DNA of 64,000 nucleotides from Epiperipatus broadwayi (lineage: Eukaryota; Onychophora; Udeonychophora; Euonychophora; Peripatidae). The notes beneath the pieces are model-generated. The model was not told the DNA's origin, did no database searches, and saw nothing but the letters and a program-made list of their open reading frames with translations. Positions 34,976 to 47,435 of the stretch are shown piece after piece (the first letter of the stretch is position 1; every line of letters starts with the position of its first letter). The stretch is from positions 5,083,501 through 5,147,500 of the forward strand of contig JAQFVV010012446.1 of the NCBI GenBank assembly GCA_028023455.1. The letters run 5' to 3'. The translations under genes and the position numbers were made by a program.

Positions 34976-35849
34976 TGCTACTGAATCTGCAGGAGATGGA
35001 ATACTTTGATAGAACCCATTTCGGTTTATTGTAATTCCCAACACTTGCAGCATTTTAATTTTTTGACAAAAACCTCAAAGACATTCTAATTTCCTGCCCA
35101 TTATTGAAGCTTATTTTACATAAAATACCTTATCAAAAGTGTCTTGATTGATGTCTTTATGAAATTTTTCTATTATATGTTATTTCCATCTCTGTTTAAT
35201 CTTTGTTACTTTTTTCTGCCTTTGCATTTTCTGCATATTTGTTGTTCATTTCTTTTATATGATCATTGTTCATTTTTAATTTAGCTTCTTTTCTTTGCAA
35301 TTAACATATCGACTTGCATATGTTTTTTTTCCTGATGTTTCAACTTAATCAAAATTTCACATGATCACCACTTCATATGCATACACATGCTGTTAATAAG
35401 AGTACCAAATAATCAATAAATGCAGGACCTTTTTGGTACTTTTATTAATTAAAATTTGTTGTGTTTGTATCATTATCAGACTAATGTTCTGGTCATTTGA
35501 TAATAATATTCAATCCAATAAATTAATGTTAAGATATTTAAGGTATATACAACAAATAACATCTTATATACAATAGTTTAATACAGAAGTTTCCCCTTGG
35601 ATTCTGATGGATTGTGAATATTTAGTTGTTAATAGTCCAACTAGTGCTTGGGAAGAAATGCAAAGACTTTCATTTTATCATCTAACAACTTCAGACCATG
35701 AAGAGTTTGCCTCATGTCCATGTATGATGATGTCAGTAACTAGCAGCTTCCTGTTCCAGTCTTTAGCACACCTATCTGACAATTACCTGGTGTATCTGTC
35801 TCTCTCAAGTAGACTTTACATGTATTTAATTGATGATGTCCTTCTATTA

Positions 35850-37440
35850 GGTATCTATATTACTGCAGATCGCTTTCAAATGAAGGAACACTGTATGAAG
35901 TGGAAGAACCATTTTCTTGCATTAAATGGAACTTTGTTGGATTTTATAAAATTAAAAGAAAAGATGAAGAAACAATTGATTTAAACAAGCGGAAGAACAA
36001 CATTGTGGAGATTAATAATATATCAGATAGAGTGGCAAGAATAGTTATTTATCTTAATGGAAGATAAAAAATATAGATAATTAAGATTTATGCCGCACTA
36101 AGTTCTCATTATGATAAAGAAGGACAGGATCTCATTATGATAAAGAAGGACAGGATTTTTATATGGACATATAAAAGGCTTTTGATCAGTGCAAACAACA
36201 TTGTAAAATTATCATGGGAGACTTTAATACTAGAATTAGTATGAAAGTGATGTGAGTAAATTTAGTTAAGATGACAGAAATGAGAGAGGGTGCATATTTA
36301 TGGAGTTTTTAGAAAAACTGAATATTATGGATTCTACCTTTGGAGAAAATACTAAACAGAAATGAACATGGAAGCATCCGAACAAAGTACAGCAGAATTG
36401 GATTATACTTTTATTAACAAAAAATATATATTTTAAAGATTGTAATAGGTTTAACATAGAAAGTCATCATCGATTGATGATTATAAGTCACATGCTAATG
36501 CAAAGTTAGAAAGGCAACAAATATTAAGAAAAAAGTGCATAAAGTCTCATCATCATCATCTATCATTATCAATCCACTGCAAGATGAAGGTCTCCCCAAT
36601 TTTAATTCATCTTCTCTGATCTTTAGCTTCTATTTTCTACATCACCCCTGCACACTTTCTTATTTCATCCATCGATCTCACATGTGGTCTCTTTCTGGGT
36701 CTTTTACAATCTCAACATTGAGAAGGGTGTAAGACAGGGTGACTCCATATCTCCAAAACTTTTTACAGCAGTGCTGCAAGAAGTATTTTGTGGATTAAAA
36801 GAAGTGAAAGTAAATGGAGATTATTTAAGTCATTTAGATTTTGCAGATGATGTAGTTGTTTTTGCAAATAATATTTTATGCAGGAAATGTTTCAGGAGTT
36901 ATCAGATGAAAGTAGGACTAAAGATAAATGTTAAAAAGACTAAAGTAATGTTCAATGGATTTTCTCAAAATATGAAAATAAAGATTGATTATAAGTTAGA
37001 AGAAATTAACAGCTACAAATACCTTGGTCAGATTATTATTACAGATGGAAACATAATGGATAAAATTAATCATAGAATTAAACTTGGTTGGAGTGCTTTT
37101 GGTAGAAATAACTTGATACTAAAAGGGAATATGGCTAAATGTTTGAAAAAGGTTTTTAATAAATATGTTTTACCAGTTCTTACTTATGGATCTGAGACTT
37201 GGATACTTAATAGAAGAGCAATACAAAGACTTCAGACCACTCAAATAACTATGGAGAGATGCATGTTAGGATAACAAGAAGAGATTGAAAATGCAATATA
37301 TAGGTAAGAGAACAAACAGGTGTTACTGAACTCATTGAAAAAATTGAAAGACTGAAGTGGAGTTGTGCTGGACACATTGCTAGAAGAGATGATAATAGAA
37401 GGACAATTGAAATCTTAAACTGGATTCCAAGAGATTGCAT
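35850..37440 (+). pseudogene. LINE B copy with internal inversion and deletion
   Basis: 35850-36535 matches the endonuclease part (with many stops). 36535-36712 is the 3' end of the element on the opposite strand. 36712-37440 returns to the plus strand from block B (GVRQGDSISPKLFTAVLQEV) through LDFADDVVVFANN and YLTYGSETW to DNRRTIEILNWIPR. The plus part stops exactly where the inverted piece starts in the reference copy, so the 3' end has been moved and inverted. Linker and N-terminal RT (about 1.1 kb) are missing. FADD is intact here. Confidence 0.85.
36535..36712 (-). mobile_element. Inverted 3' end of LINE B inside another LINE B copy
   Basis: Minus strand reads KRPRKRPHVRSMDEIRKCAG and continues to the WIDN / TGATGATGATG tail at 36545. 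It completes the 3' end missing from the plus-strand part at 37440. Confidence 0.85.
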
Positions 37441-37897
37441 AAAGTATATGAATTCAAATATACAAAATGCTAATTTTTTAAAACTTAATACAAATGATAG
37501 AAAAACTGCATGTAAGAAAACAATTTCATATTGAAAATAAATAAAATATATGTAAGTTTTCTGTCTAAAGGTAGATGGAGTTAGTAACTAGAAGAGTGCA
37601 ACGATTACACATACTTGATTATCATTTGTGGTATTTTTCCATTACTCTTTATCATTCTTACTATAATTTATAATTTTTTCTATCAGTTTAATGTTTAGAA
37701 CTACATCATAAACCTCATGTTGTTAGGATGCATGTAATCTAAAATTGATGATGATATTTACATTATCATCAATCCTACTTTTTATGCAATAGGTTAAGAA
37801 TTATATATATACTTCAACAAAAAAACAGGTAGGAATTAAGCCAACTTCGCTTTTCCTTCTTGATGGGCTTATTGGAAATGACTATCACATTTCGGTG

Positions 37898-38443
37898 CTC
37901 TTTTAGTACACGATCTCCATCATTTTGAATTCCAAAAACAATTAAAAACATCATCTGACACATCTAAGTGATAAAAAAGTACGCGAAAATGGGAAAAATT
38001 TAGAACTTGGGTCATGTGACTTGGAAACCCCCCCCCCCAAAAAAAAAAAACATCGCACAGTAAAAAAAAAAGCCAAATCGTGAAAAATTTAGAACTTTGG
38101 TCACATGACTATAATATCAATAAAAAGCAACACATATAAATTTGAAAATTTGACAGATATGAGATTGCATAATTTAAAAAAAGCCAAAATGTTTTACGTC
38201 CTTATGTGTTGCTTTTTATTGATATTATAGTCACGTGACCAGAGTTCTAAATTTTTCATGTTTTGGCTTCTTTTTTTTTACTGTGCGATGTTTTTTTTTG
38301 GGGGGAGGAGTCCAAGTCACGTGACCCAAAATTCTACATTTTTTTTCATTTTCGTGTACTTTTTTATCACTTAGATGTGTCAGACAATGTTTTTGGCTGT
38401 TTTTGAAATTCAAAATGGCGGAGATCACATACTAAAAGTGAAC
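37898..38443. repeat. Large foldback, about 260-bp arms
   Basis: The left arm (37898-38155) and right arm (38175-38443) are inverted copies. Shared blocks include cacatctaagtgataaaaaa, acatcgcacagta, ttggtcacatgactataata and caataaaaagcaacacata. C-run and A-run length differences lie between arms. Nearly no loop. No coding content. Confidence 0.85.
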
Positions 38444-39119
38444 CCACATTTCTTTATTACTTTATATCTAATTTTTTAAAATACTGTTAATTAGTAATTA
38501 ATGACAATCAGATTATCTGTTGGAGGTAGACCCATTTAAAATGCTAAACATTTAATGTGTGTATACATATACTATATAATAAATCAGTAATTGAAACGGA
38601 AATATTATATTTTTCCATTGAATTATGGGATGTTGTGTTTGACGTCACATAACTCAGGCTCTCTTTCATTGTTTTTAACGTCACATAACTCAATGGGAGA
38701 TAGTTACTTCCGTTTCAATATATAAATAAACTATATTGCTTAAATTGTTTTTTTTTTTTTTTTAGTGTTGTACCAATAAGCCAGAGACAACAGTGATCAC
38801 ATATCGTTAAGAGAAAACAAGTTCTAAAAAAAGATGAAAATAACTTAAATAAACAAAATGACCATTAAAAATTATTTGTAAAAATTTTGTAATGTGTATT
38901 CTGACAAAACATCACATAATCCAGCTCTACTACCGGGAAACTAATAATGATTACTCAAATATACACTAGATGGCGGAATTGCAGTAGGAAAAATAGATTT
39001 TTAATTAATGTGAATACTGCCACCTTGAAATGTATAAAATATAAAGAAAAATTTTTTTTATCCATTTTCATATAAATTCACACGATCAGATAATGGTAGC
39101 TATGGTTATTAAAAAAAAC

Positions 39120-39440
39120 ATACCAAAATATATAAATACTTAACTTGGATTGAAAAGATTATTGTGTTTTCAATTTATAATTAAAGAAAAAGATAAAAAA
39201 GGGATGCTTGGGGAGGGGGTGCATTAAATCCAAAGATCTAATTGCACTGCTTTCAAATTCAAGGTTCCTCAATGAGGAAAACCATATGCTTGAAACTAGT
39301 CTGGAGATATTGAATGGAAAGGCACTGAGTAAGGATTACGGTGCACAACCTTTTAACATTTAATGATTACTAAGGCTTACACTAGGTGGCACTATTGTGG
39401 ACAAAAATTTGCTATTGTTTTAAAATTTGAAATATTAAGA
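39120..39440 (+). mobile_element. F1 element copy with decayed ribozyme (39256-39316)
   Basis: Contains the gcttggattgaaaagattat start, gcattaaatccaaagatcta, and the ribozyme region with GAAACUAGUC and UUCCUC / UGGAGA, but the CUGAUGA box is AUGAGGA. Ends near cactaggtggcactattgtg. Confidence 0.65.
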
Positions 39441-39469
39441 AGATCCCCCCTCCCTTCCTAAAAAAAAAA

Positions 39470-39835
39470 AACCAAGGCCTTAATTATTGCAATTATAATG
39501 TTGGACTATTTCCACCATCTAATATTAATTGTTAAATGTTTTTAGCAAAAGTCAAACTTTATTTAAACTTTTCAAATACATTCAACTGTTAATAATAACA
39601 CACAAATTAGTAACATAGCACATCATTTTGAATTGTAGTATTCTTCTCTCCTTTTATGTGTTTCTTGACTTAGCTAATTACAGAACTAGTAACATCTGAA
39701 GAAGAGAAATGAGTTATATACTATTCTGTGTCATATTATTTACAGTTGAAATATTTTTGAAAAGTTTAAATAAAGTTTGATTTTTTTAAAAAAACATTTA
39801 ATATTATTAGATGATAAAAAGATTCCATTATCACA
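39470..39835. mobile_element. F4 foldback copy
   Basis: The left part (39476-39670) matches the F4 tail on the minus strand. The right part (39690-39830) matches it on the plus strand, including ctgaagaagag at 39696. Again the two hammerhead-like regions diverge. The ribozyme motifs are decayed. Confidence 0.6.
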
Positions 39836-39990
39836 AATTTTAAATGGCTGAACGTCACATGACCACATTTTCCTATGTGTACACAAGCTGTTTTCACTTT
39901 GGACTCGTAACTCTATAGATAACCAAAAAGGTAAAAGGTGGATGCTGGAGGGTTGAATTCAATCCTGTGATCTAGGTACAATGCTCTCAG

Positions 39991-40050
39991 ATCTAAGACT
40001 CCTCACTGATAAAAATCACAAAGGAGAAACTAGTCTGGGGATATGAGATG
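39991..40050 (+). ncRNA. F1 hammerhead ribozyme, G8 mutated (first of tandem pair)
   Basis: CUGAUAA instead of CUGAUGA. GAAACUAGUC and UCCUCA / UGGGGA are kept. Probably inactive. Confidence 0.65.
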
Positions 40051-40077
40051 GGTAGGCACTAGGTGCAATGCTCTCAG

Positions 40078-40136
40078 ATCTAAGACTCCTCACTGATGAA
40101 AACCACAAAGTAGAAACTAGTCTGGGGATATTGGAT
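40078..40136 (+). ncRNA. F1 hammerhead ribozyme, core bases intact (second of tandem pair)
   Basis: CUGAUGA, GAAA, stem III AC / GU with loop UA, cleavage triplet GUC and stem I UCCUCA / UGGGGA plus AUCUAA / UUGGAU are all present. Stem II (AAACCACAAAGUA) is poorly paired, so activity may be low or absent. Confidence 0.7.
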
Positions 40137-40369
40137 GGATAGGCACTAGATAAGGACTTTATACCCAAACTTTTTTGCATCCATTGATCCCTCTGGCTTG
40201 AACTGAATTGTGTTACTGTATGGGGAGTTTTGTCTCTGTTTCAACAGCTTGCGTAAGTATTGGGAATGGCGATCATGTGATATTTAGTGGTTTAATATCA
40301 ATCCTTCCAAATAGAATGATTGTGACTGTAGTTATTAAAAACCAAAGACACCAAAATGTATAGGTTCTG

Positions 40370-40690
40370 AACTGAGTTCAGATCTATTTAACTATACAAT
40401 CAAATGAGCTTGAATTGAAAACATTATTGCCTTTTTACTTTGGAGTCATAGCTTTATAGTTAATTAAATAGACCAAAGGTAGCTACTAGCACATTGCATT
40501 AGATTTTAAGACCTAGGTGCAGTGCTCTCATATCCAAGGTTTGTCACTGATGTAAACCACAAACTAGAAATTAGTCTGGAAATATTGGATGAGTAGGCAC
40601 TAGATAAGGATTTTATGACACCTTCTAGAATCTGTTGATTACTATGGCTTTCACTAGGTAGCACTACTGTGCAGAGAGTTTGCTATATCA
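40370..40690 (+). mobile_element. F1 element copy, ribozyme at 40532-40590
   Basis: Starts with gagcttgaattgaaaacatt and carries agtgctctcatatccaaggt, then CUGAUGU (A9 changed), GAAAUUAGUC. Ends at tagcactactgtgcagagag. Ribozyme inactive by sequence. Confidence 0.65.
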
Positions 40691-41186
40691 CAAACTTTCA
40701 GACAAACACTAAATTATTAATAACTCTTCGCATTAAAGTTTATTACTGACTGGTATTTTTTTTAATTAGTCCATTAAGTTACTTCTAATGTTTTGTATAT
40801 TTTGAATTCGATTGCTTTTCTTTATTTAATTTTTAAATAAATTATTCACTTGAAAAACTGGGTGCACTTTATTATCTATGAAGAATCTCATGGCGATTGT
40901 CTTCATCCATTATCACTTAATGCTCATCATAAACTTTATTTGCATGGCTTGAACAATAGGTGAAGCAAAGAGATGATTACCTCTGGTATGGAAATAGGTT
41001 AGATACTAAAATGAGTCATAATAGTTTTAAAAAGAATTATTATTGAATTAAAAAAGTGGCTAAATAAAATTAAAAAAATAAAAGGAGTTTGGAAATATTT
41101 TCAATTTCTCTATAATCCAAAGTAGTTGTAAATTCTTTAAATGGATTTTCCATTGACTTTAAAAAATTTGGATGGGGGGTAATTAT

Positions 41187-41580
41187 TTAATGAAACATAA
41201 TTATGTCAATAGAAATATAGATATAAAAGTTGAGGAAATTTAGTAGTTGTGTGTGATGTGCTTGATCACCACCAGGTGACACTGTGGTACCATCAACAAC
41301 CAGTCCGAAGCCTGCAAGTGATAAATTTATATCCAAAAGTGGCTGAAAATTAACAAATAAAAATGCCTGAGGCAATGTATATCCAAGAAATTCATCAAAA
41401 GTATAAATTATAAAAAAAAAACAACCAAAAATGCTATAAAATTCAAATTAAAAACAAAAAAAATCGATGAAAATACAACAAAGACAGACACCCCCCCTCT
41501 AAAATCAAGAATTCTTCACTTAAATTGACAAGCAAAAATGCCTGAGGCAATATATATATGAGAAATACATCGAAAAAAGG
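41187..41580. other. Unidentified short open stretch and direct repeat
   Basis: A minus-strand open stretch (41187-41375) encodes LAGFGLVVDGTTVSPGGDQA, more complex than usual here but matching nothing I recognise. The phrase aaaatgcctgaggcaat recurs at about 41360 and 41535, so the area is at least partly repetitive. Confidence 0.25.
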
Positions 41581-41779
41581 AATATGCAGGATTTTTTAAT
41601 AATTTTTATTAGTCATTCATTAGACTAGAGATTATCTAATAATGAATAATATTTCTGCAATGTAATTTTTCATTATGCCACTCACACAAGGTAGAGAATA
41701 GTTTCTATTCACTTTTACCAACTTGTGGACAGATGTAGTATTCATAAACATTTGATCAAAGACATCTGAAAAAGATTTA

Positions 41780-41840
41780 TGATACCAAGATGCACAATTC
41801 ATGCTGAATCAGCACTCATCAGTTGGACCAGACCAGAATC
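41780..41840 (-). ncRNA. F2 hammerhead ribozyme, nearly intact
   Basis: CUGAUGA, stem II GUGCUG / CAGCAU, then GAAU (base 15.1 is U instead of A), triplet AUC, stem I CCAA / UUGG. Only the 15.1-16.1 pair is lost. Confidence 0.6.
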
Positions 41841-42330
41841 TCTATATTTTTATCAATGTTCAGTATATATACATATATAGATAGCAAATTACTACAGTTT
41901 AATTGATATGTTCAAATGTGCAGCTCTCACAACTTTAACACAAATCACTGATTGAAAGTATATTAATAATTTTTATTAGTCACCCATCAGACTAGAATAA
42001 TCTTTATTACACCACTCTCAGTAATCTCTAGTCTAATGAATGACAAATAAAAATTATTAATATATATAATGTGTAATAGGAATTGTGGACTTAATCAGTG
42101 AAGCATTGAATAGCTTCATGCTCTCAGATCTAACCATTTCAGCTTCACCTATTTATATAGAAAGTAGGTTGAAGTAAAGAAGGGTTCGCCTCTTTTCTTC
42201 CAATGTGTAAGCTTGTGGTTAAGACATGTAGAGGTCCCTACCTTCCCATTTTCAAGCGCACATGCTTTAGGTTTATTGCCTTAGTAAATAATATACTTTA
42301 AACAACTAGTGTCAAAGTTGTGAAATCTGC

Positions 42331-42395
42331 ATGATTGTGGTGTGGGCCAACTGTTGAATGCTGGTTCAGTGTGAAATGTGCATTTTGGAATCATA
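42331..42395 (+). ncRNA. F2 hammerhead ribozyme, A6 mutated
   Basis: CUGUUGA in place of CUGAUGA. Stem I GGCCAA / UUGG and GAAA are kept. Inactive by sequence. Confidence 0.55.
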
Positions 42396-42673
42396 GATCT
42401 TTCTTCACGTATCCTTGATTATATCTTTATGATTATAACCCTCCACAAGGTGTTAAAAGTAGATAGAAAATATTCCCTACTTTGCATGATACTGGTATAA
42501 TGAAAGTTTCACTACAGAAATATTATTTCATTATTTGATAATCTCTAGTCTAATGAGTGGCTAATAAAAATTATTTAATTTACTTTCAATAAGTGATTTG
42601 TGCATGAGAGCTGCATGTTTTACACTTATCAAATAAACTGTAGGAATTTGCTATCTATATATGTCTATATAAA

Positions 42674-42885
42674 CAAAGCAAAACTCTCCATACAGTATTG
42701 CCACCCTGTGCCAACCAGAGTAATCAATGAATGCCAGAAGGCTTGTGCTTAAAATCCCTATCTAATGCCTACTCATCCAATATCCCCAGACTAGTTTCTG
42801 GCTTGTGATGGCACAAGCCTTCTGGCATTCATTGATTACTCTGGTTGGCACAGGGTGGCAATACTGTAAGGAGAGTTTTGCTTTG
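42674..42885. mobile_element. F1 foldback with centre deleted
   Basis: Arms gcaaaactctccatacagta and its complement flank a shortened centre, where the left ribozyme side runs directly into gatggcacaagcc. The same junction reappears 2342 bases on (45131), marking the tandem duplication. Confidence 0.75.
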
Positions 42886-42960
42886 TTTATAAACAATTAT
42901 GTGCTAGTATAAGATAGTGATCATGTGATGCTTAATGGTTTACATCTATATACTGAACAT

Positions 42961-43032
42961 TGATAGAGATTGTGATCTAAGACAACTGATAAGTCCTGGT
43001 TCAGCATGAAATGTGCATGTTGGGGATTATCG
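42961..43032 (+). ncRNA. F2 hammerhead ribozyme, G8 mutated (unit 1)
   Basis: CUGAUAA and an altered stem II (AGUCCUG / CAGCAU). GAAA and GACAA / UUGG kept. Inactive by sequence. Duplicate at 45303-45373. Confidence 0.55.
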
Positions 43033-43259
43033 ATATTTTTCATATGTCTTTGATCACATGTTTATGATTACAACTCTCCAGAAGGTGTTAGAAGTGGGTA
43101 GAAAACATTCCCTACCTTGGGCGAGAGTGGAGTAACGAAAGTTACACCACAGAAATATTATTCCCACAGGATTTTCTGTTTAGCAGAATAATGAATTTGG
43201 AATTTTCATTAATTGACAAGAAGTTTTTAAAATGATTGGTGAATTAAAACTGTAAAAGA

Positions 43260-44960
43260 GATAGACATTTTCTGATTTTAATCTCTCCAGACCATTTTTG
43301 AAGCACTGAAAGCAACATATGGACCTTCTATTAAATCCATCAGTGGCACTCTTTTATACAATGACAATGATATTTTGAACAATGGAGGGAGTATCTGGTC
43401 ATCTTATGAGTAACAATACAACAATTGAGGTGAAACACTTTTAATGATTAATCCATTTTATCTGTTCATTTAAATGTGGACAAAGATATTCAGTTTAATG
43501 ATGTCAGAACATTTTTTTTGTAACCTTAAAAATGGGAAATCTGCAAGTCCTGATGGAATACTTGGAAAAGTTTTAAAATATAATGGTGACATATCTTCAA
43601 AAATATCAAATTTTTTTTGGAAATATATGAACTCATGAAATTGTGCTGTCTCATCTTAAAGATTATTTCAATTTTTTAAAAAATAAAATGAATTAACTAG
43701 ATTGAAGCAAGTTATCAATATCATTATTAACCATAGCAACGGGTAATTTCAAGGATTAAGTTGAATAAGCTGCTTCCAGTCATAGGTGAATGGTTACCAC
43801 AGATTCAGGGACGTTTTAGAGAATCAAGAATTATAGACCGAGTGATTTATATAGTGTTTTTATTGATTTAATCACAGCATTTGATTCAGTTAATCATTTT
43901 AGTGATTTAATCACAGCATTTGATTCAGTTAATGGAAGTTTATGGGATTGTTTGAAATTAGTTGAATGTACATCAAAATGTATTCATATTATATAGCTTC
44001 TGCATAATAGAATAAAAGGAAGTGGTATTACTATCACTTGAAATGATGCCGTTGAATCGTAACTTGATACTAAACAATGATGTTTACTTGATCCATCATT
44101 GTTTTAAATTTTTACAGCAATGACTTTTGGAATTGTTTGCAGGTAGTTTAATGACATAGGGATTTAGGTGCAATTCAGATTTGGTGGTGGAATTTTTGAA
44201 TCAATTAAAGCAAAAACCAAGAGCTTCATGGCTTCTTGTTGTATTCTGGATTTATAGGATGCTGATGACTGTACTACTTTTGCCATTTCGAAGATTATCT
44301 ATAGAATATACAACCTTTTGAATGCAACATATAAAAACTTTGATTTATTAATTAATGTTCTTAAAACTCGATTTCTTTAGTGACTGGTGGTGGTGAAAAA
44401 TCAACAATTTTTACTTGAATGGTTATCTATTGGAGAATATGAGTCAATTTAAATAATAACTTTTGGTGTGGGAAGATGGACTTATTATATGTTAATGTGG
44501 AGCCAGACTCTAATGGGCTTTTAATAAATTAAAAGATAGATATTTCATCTTAGTAAAGACACTGCTGTAATTATCTACATATGGAGATGTTATTTTACAT
44601 ATTTAAGATTTATTATTTTACATATTTAAGATTTATTTTACATATTTTAGATCAACGTAAAATAAAGGCATTCCATTTAAGAACGCTTCATAAAAATTTA
44701 AAAAATACATTTACAAGATTTTAAAAATGATCAATAGATTCTTCAACTTGCTGGATTCACTATTATACAGTCCACTATTGTAAAATTATATCTTTAGTGG
44801 ATTGGACATATGAAATGAATGATCAATATAAATCTTCCTAATAGAATATTTTAGGGTGAATCTAAGCATGATTTCCATGGAAAATCAGACCTTATCTATA
44901 ACTTAAAGACACACAATGTTGTTTTTTTATTTTGAAGATGTCGCAGAATATAGAATATAC
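43260..44960 (+). pseudogene. LINE C reverse transcriptase remnant (unit 1)
   Basis: In order: TIFEALKATYGPSIKSISGT (pre-RT block, 43290), CNLKNGKSASPDGILGKVLK (block 1, about 43520), FIDLITAFDSVN-like (block A, about 43860; a 40-base segment here is tandemly doubled), LWDCLKLVECTSKCIHII (43950), a GGGIFESIKAKTKSFMASC block (44180), DADDCTTFAIS (block C, 44260), then LLWIGHMK (44795) and an IFLG-E-SKHDFHGK-like tail. Numerous stops and shifts. A third LINE type, of the kind with an ALK-YGP linker. Confidence 0.8.
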
Positions 44961-45302
44961 AGAAAAGATAAAATTAGATTTAACATTGAAATATTTCAGA
45001 AAGAAAAGTTTAAAACAGGCAAAAACTCTTCCATATAGTAGTGCCACTCAGTACCAACCAGAGTAATCAATGGATGCCAGAAGGCTTGTGCATAAAATCC
45101 CTATCTAATGCCTACTCATCCAATATCCCAGACTAGTTTCTGGCTTGTGATGGCACAAGCCTTCTGGCATTCATTGATTACTCTGGTTGGCACAGGGTGG
45201 CAATACTGTAAGGAGAGTTTTGCTTTGTTTATAAACAATTATGTGCTAGTATAAGATAGTGATCATGTGATGCTTAATGGTTTACATCTATATACTGAAC
45301 AT

Positions 45303-45373
45303 TGATAGAGATTGTGATCTAAGACAACTGATAAGTCCTGGTTCAGCATGAAATGTGCATGTTGGGGATTATC
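45303..45373 (+). ncRNA. F2 hammerhead ribozyme, G8 mutated (unit 2)
   Basis: Duplicate of 42961-43032 with the same CUGAUAA change. Confidence 0.55.
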
Positions 45374-45599
45374 GATATTTTTCACATGTCTTTGATCACA
45401 TGTTTATGATTACAACTCTCCAGAAGGTGTTAGAAGTGGGTAGAAAACATTCCCTACCTTGGGCGAGAGTGGAGTAACGAAAGTTACACCACAGAAATAT
45501 TATCCCCACAGGATTTTCTGTTTAGCAGAATAATGAATTTGGAATTTTCATTAATTGACAAGAAGTTTTTAAAATGATTGGTGAATTAAAACTGTAAAA

Positions 45600-47300
45600 G
45601 AGATAAATTTTCTGATTTTAATCTCTCCAGACCATTTTTGAAGCACTGAAAGCAACATATGGACCTTCTATTGAATCCATCAGTGGCACTCTTTTATACA
45701 ATGACAATGATATTTTGAACAATGGAGGGAGTATCTGGTCATCTTATGAGTAACAATACAACAATTGAGGTGAAACACTTTTAATGATTAATCCATTTTA
45801 TCTGTTCATTTAAATGTGGACAAAGATATTCAGTTTAAATGATGTCAGAACATTTTTTTTGTAACCTTAAAAATGGGAAATCTGCAAGTCCTGATGGAAT
45901 ACTTGGAAAAGTTTTAAAATATAATGGTGACATATCTTCAAAAATATCAAATTTTTTTTGGAAATATACGAACTCATGAAATTGTGCTGTCTCATCTTAA
46001 AGATTATTTCAATTTTTTAAAAAATAAAATGAATTAACTAGATTGAAGCAAGTTATCAATATCATTATTAACCATAGCAACGGGTAATTTCAAGGATTAA
46101 GTTGAATAGGCTGCTTCCAGTCATAGGTGAATGGTTACCACAGATTCAGGGACGTTTTAGAGAATCAAGAATTATAGACCGAGTGATTTATATAGTGTTT
46201 TTATTGATTTAATCACAGCATTTGATTCAGTTAATCATTTTAGTGATTTAATCACAGCATTTGATTCAGTTAATGGAAGTTTATGGGATTGTTTGAAATT
46301 AGTTGAATGTACATCAAAATGTATTCATATTATATAGCTTCTGCATAATAGAATAAAAGGAAGTGGTATTACTATCACTTGAAATGATGCCGTTGAATCA
46401 TAACTTGATACTAAACAATGATGTTTACTTGATCCATCATTGTTTTAAATTTTTACAGCAATGACTTTTGGAATTGTTTGCAGGTAGTTTAATGACATAG
46501 GGATTTAGGTGCAATTCAGATTTGGTGGTGGAATTTTTGAATCAATTAAAGCAAAAACCAAGAGCTTCATGGCTTCTTGTTGTATTCTGGATTTATAGGA
46601 TGCTGATGACTGTACTACTTTTGCCATTTCGAAGATTATCTATAGAATATACAACCTTTTGAATGCAACATATAAAAACTTTGATTTATTAATTAATGTT
46701 CTTAAAACTCGATTTCTTTAGTGGCTGGTGATGGTGAAAAATCAACAATTTTTACTTGAATGGTTATCTATTGGAGAATATGAGTCAATTTAAATAATAA
46801 CTTTTGGTGTGGGAAGATGGACTTATTATATGTTGATGTGGAGCCAGACTCCAATGGGCTTTTAATAAATTAAAAGATAGATATTTCATCTTAGTAAAGA
46901 CACTGCTGTAATTATCTACATATGGAGATGTTATTTTACATATTTAAGATTTATTTTACATATTTTAGATCAACGTAAGATAAAGGCATTCCATTTAAGA
47001 ACGCTTCATAAAAATTTAAAAAATAAATTTACAAGATTTTAAAAATGATCAATAGATTCTTCAACTTGCTGGATTCACTATTATACAGTCCACTATTGTA
47101 AAATTATATCTTTAGTGGATTGGACATATGAAATGAATGATCAATATAAATCTTCCTAATAGAATATTTTAGGGTAAATCTAAGCATGATTTCCATGGAA
47201 AAGCAGACCTTATCTATAACTTAAAGACACACAATGTTGTTTTTTTATTTTGAAGATGTCGCAGAATATAGAATATACAGAAAAGATAAAATTAGATTTA
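45600..47300 (+). pseudogene. LINE C reverse transcriptase remnant (unit 2)
   Basis: Second copy of 43260-44960 by tandem duplication, same disabling changes, with a few extra substitutions (for example in the block near 46730) and the 22-base deletion near 46930. Not an independent insertion. Confidence 0.85.
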
Positions 47301-47435
47301 ACATTGAAATATTTCAGAAAGAAAAGTTTAAAACAGGCAAAAACTCTTCCATATAGTAGTGCCACTCAGTACCAACCAGAGTAATCAATGGATGCCAGAA
47401 GGCTTGTGCATAAAATCCATATCTAGTGCCTATTC

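Larger units (their letters stand above)
39895..40260 (+). mobile_element. F1 element with two tandem ribozymes
   Basis: Two F1 ribozyme units of about 87 bp lie in direct tandem (39991-40050 and 40078-40136), separated by ggtaggcactag-type sequence shared by both. This is followed by the usual F1 3' part (catccattgatccctctggc) and a gcgatcatgtgatatttagt end at about 40270. Confidence 0.8.
41600..42610. mobile_element. F2-related foldback, long arms
   Basis: Left arm about 41600-41900 and right arm about 42320-42610 are inverted copies containing aataatttttattagtcatt, cactagagattatc and the F2 ribozyme region. A third piece with attagtcacccatcagacta lies in the middle (about 41970-42060). 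Hammerheads at 41780-41840 (-) and 42331-42395 (+) point outward. Confidence 0.65.

Noticed and set aside
44255-44275. CTGATGACTGTAC resembles a hammerhead CUGAUGA box
   Set aside because: It encodes the DADD block of the LINE C reverse transcriptase and has no GAAA partner or stem II. Same for 46600, 48668 and 49430.
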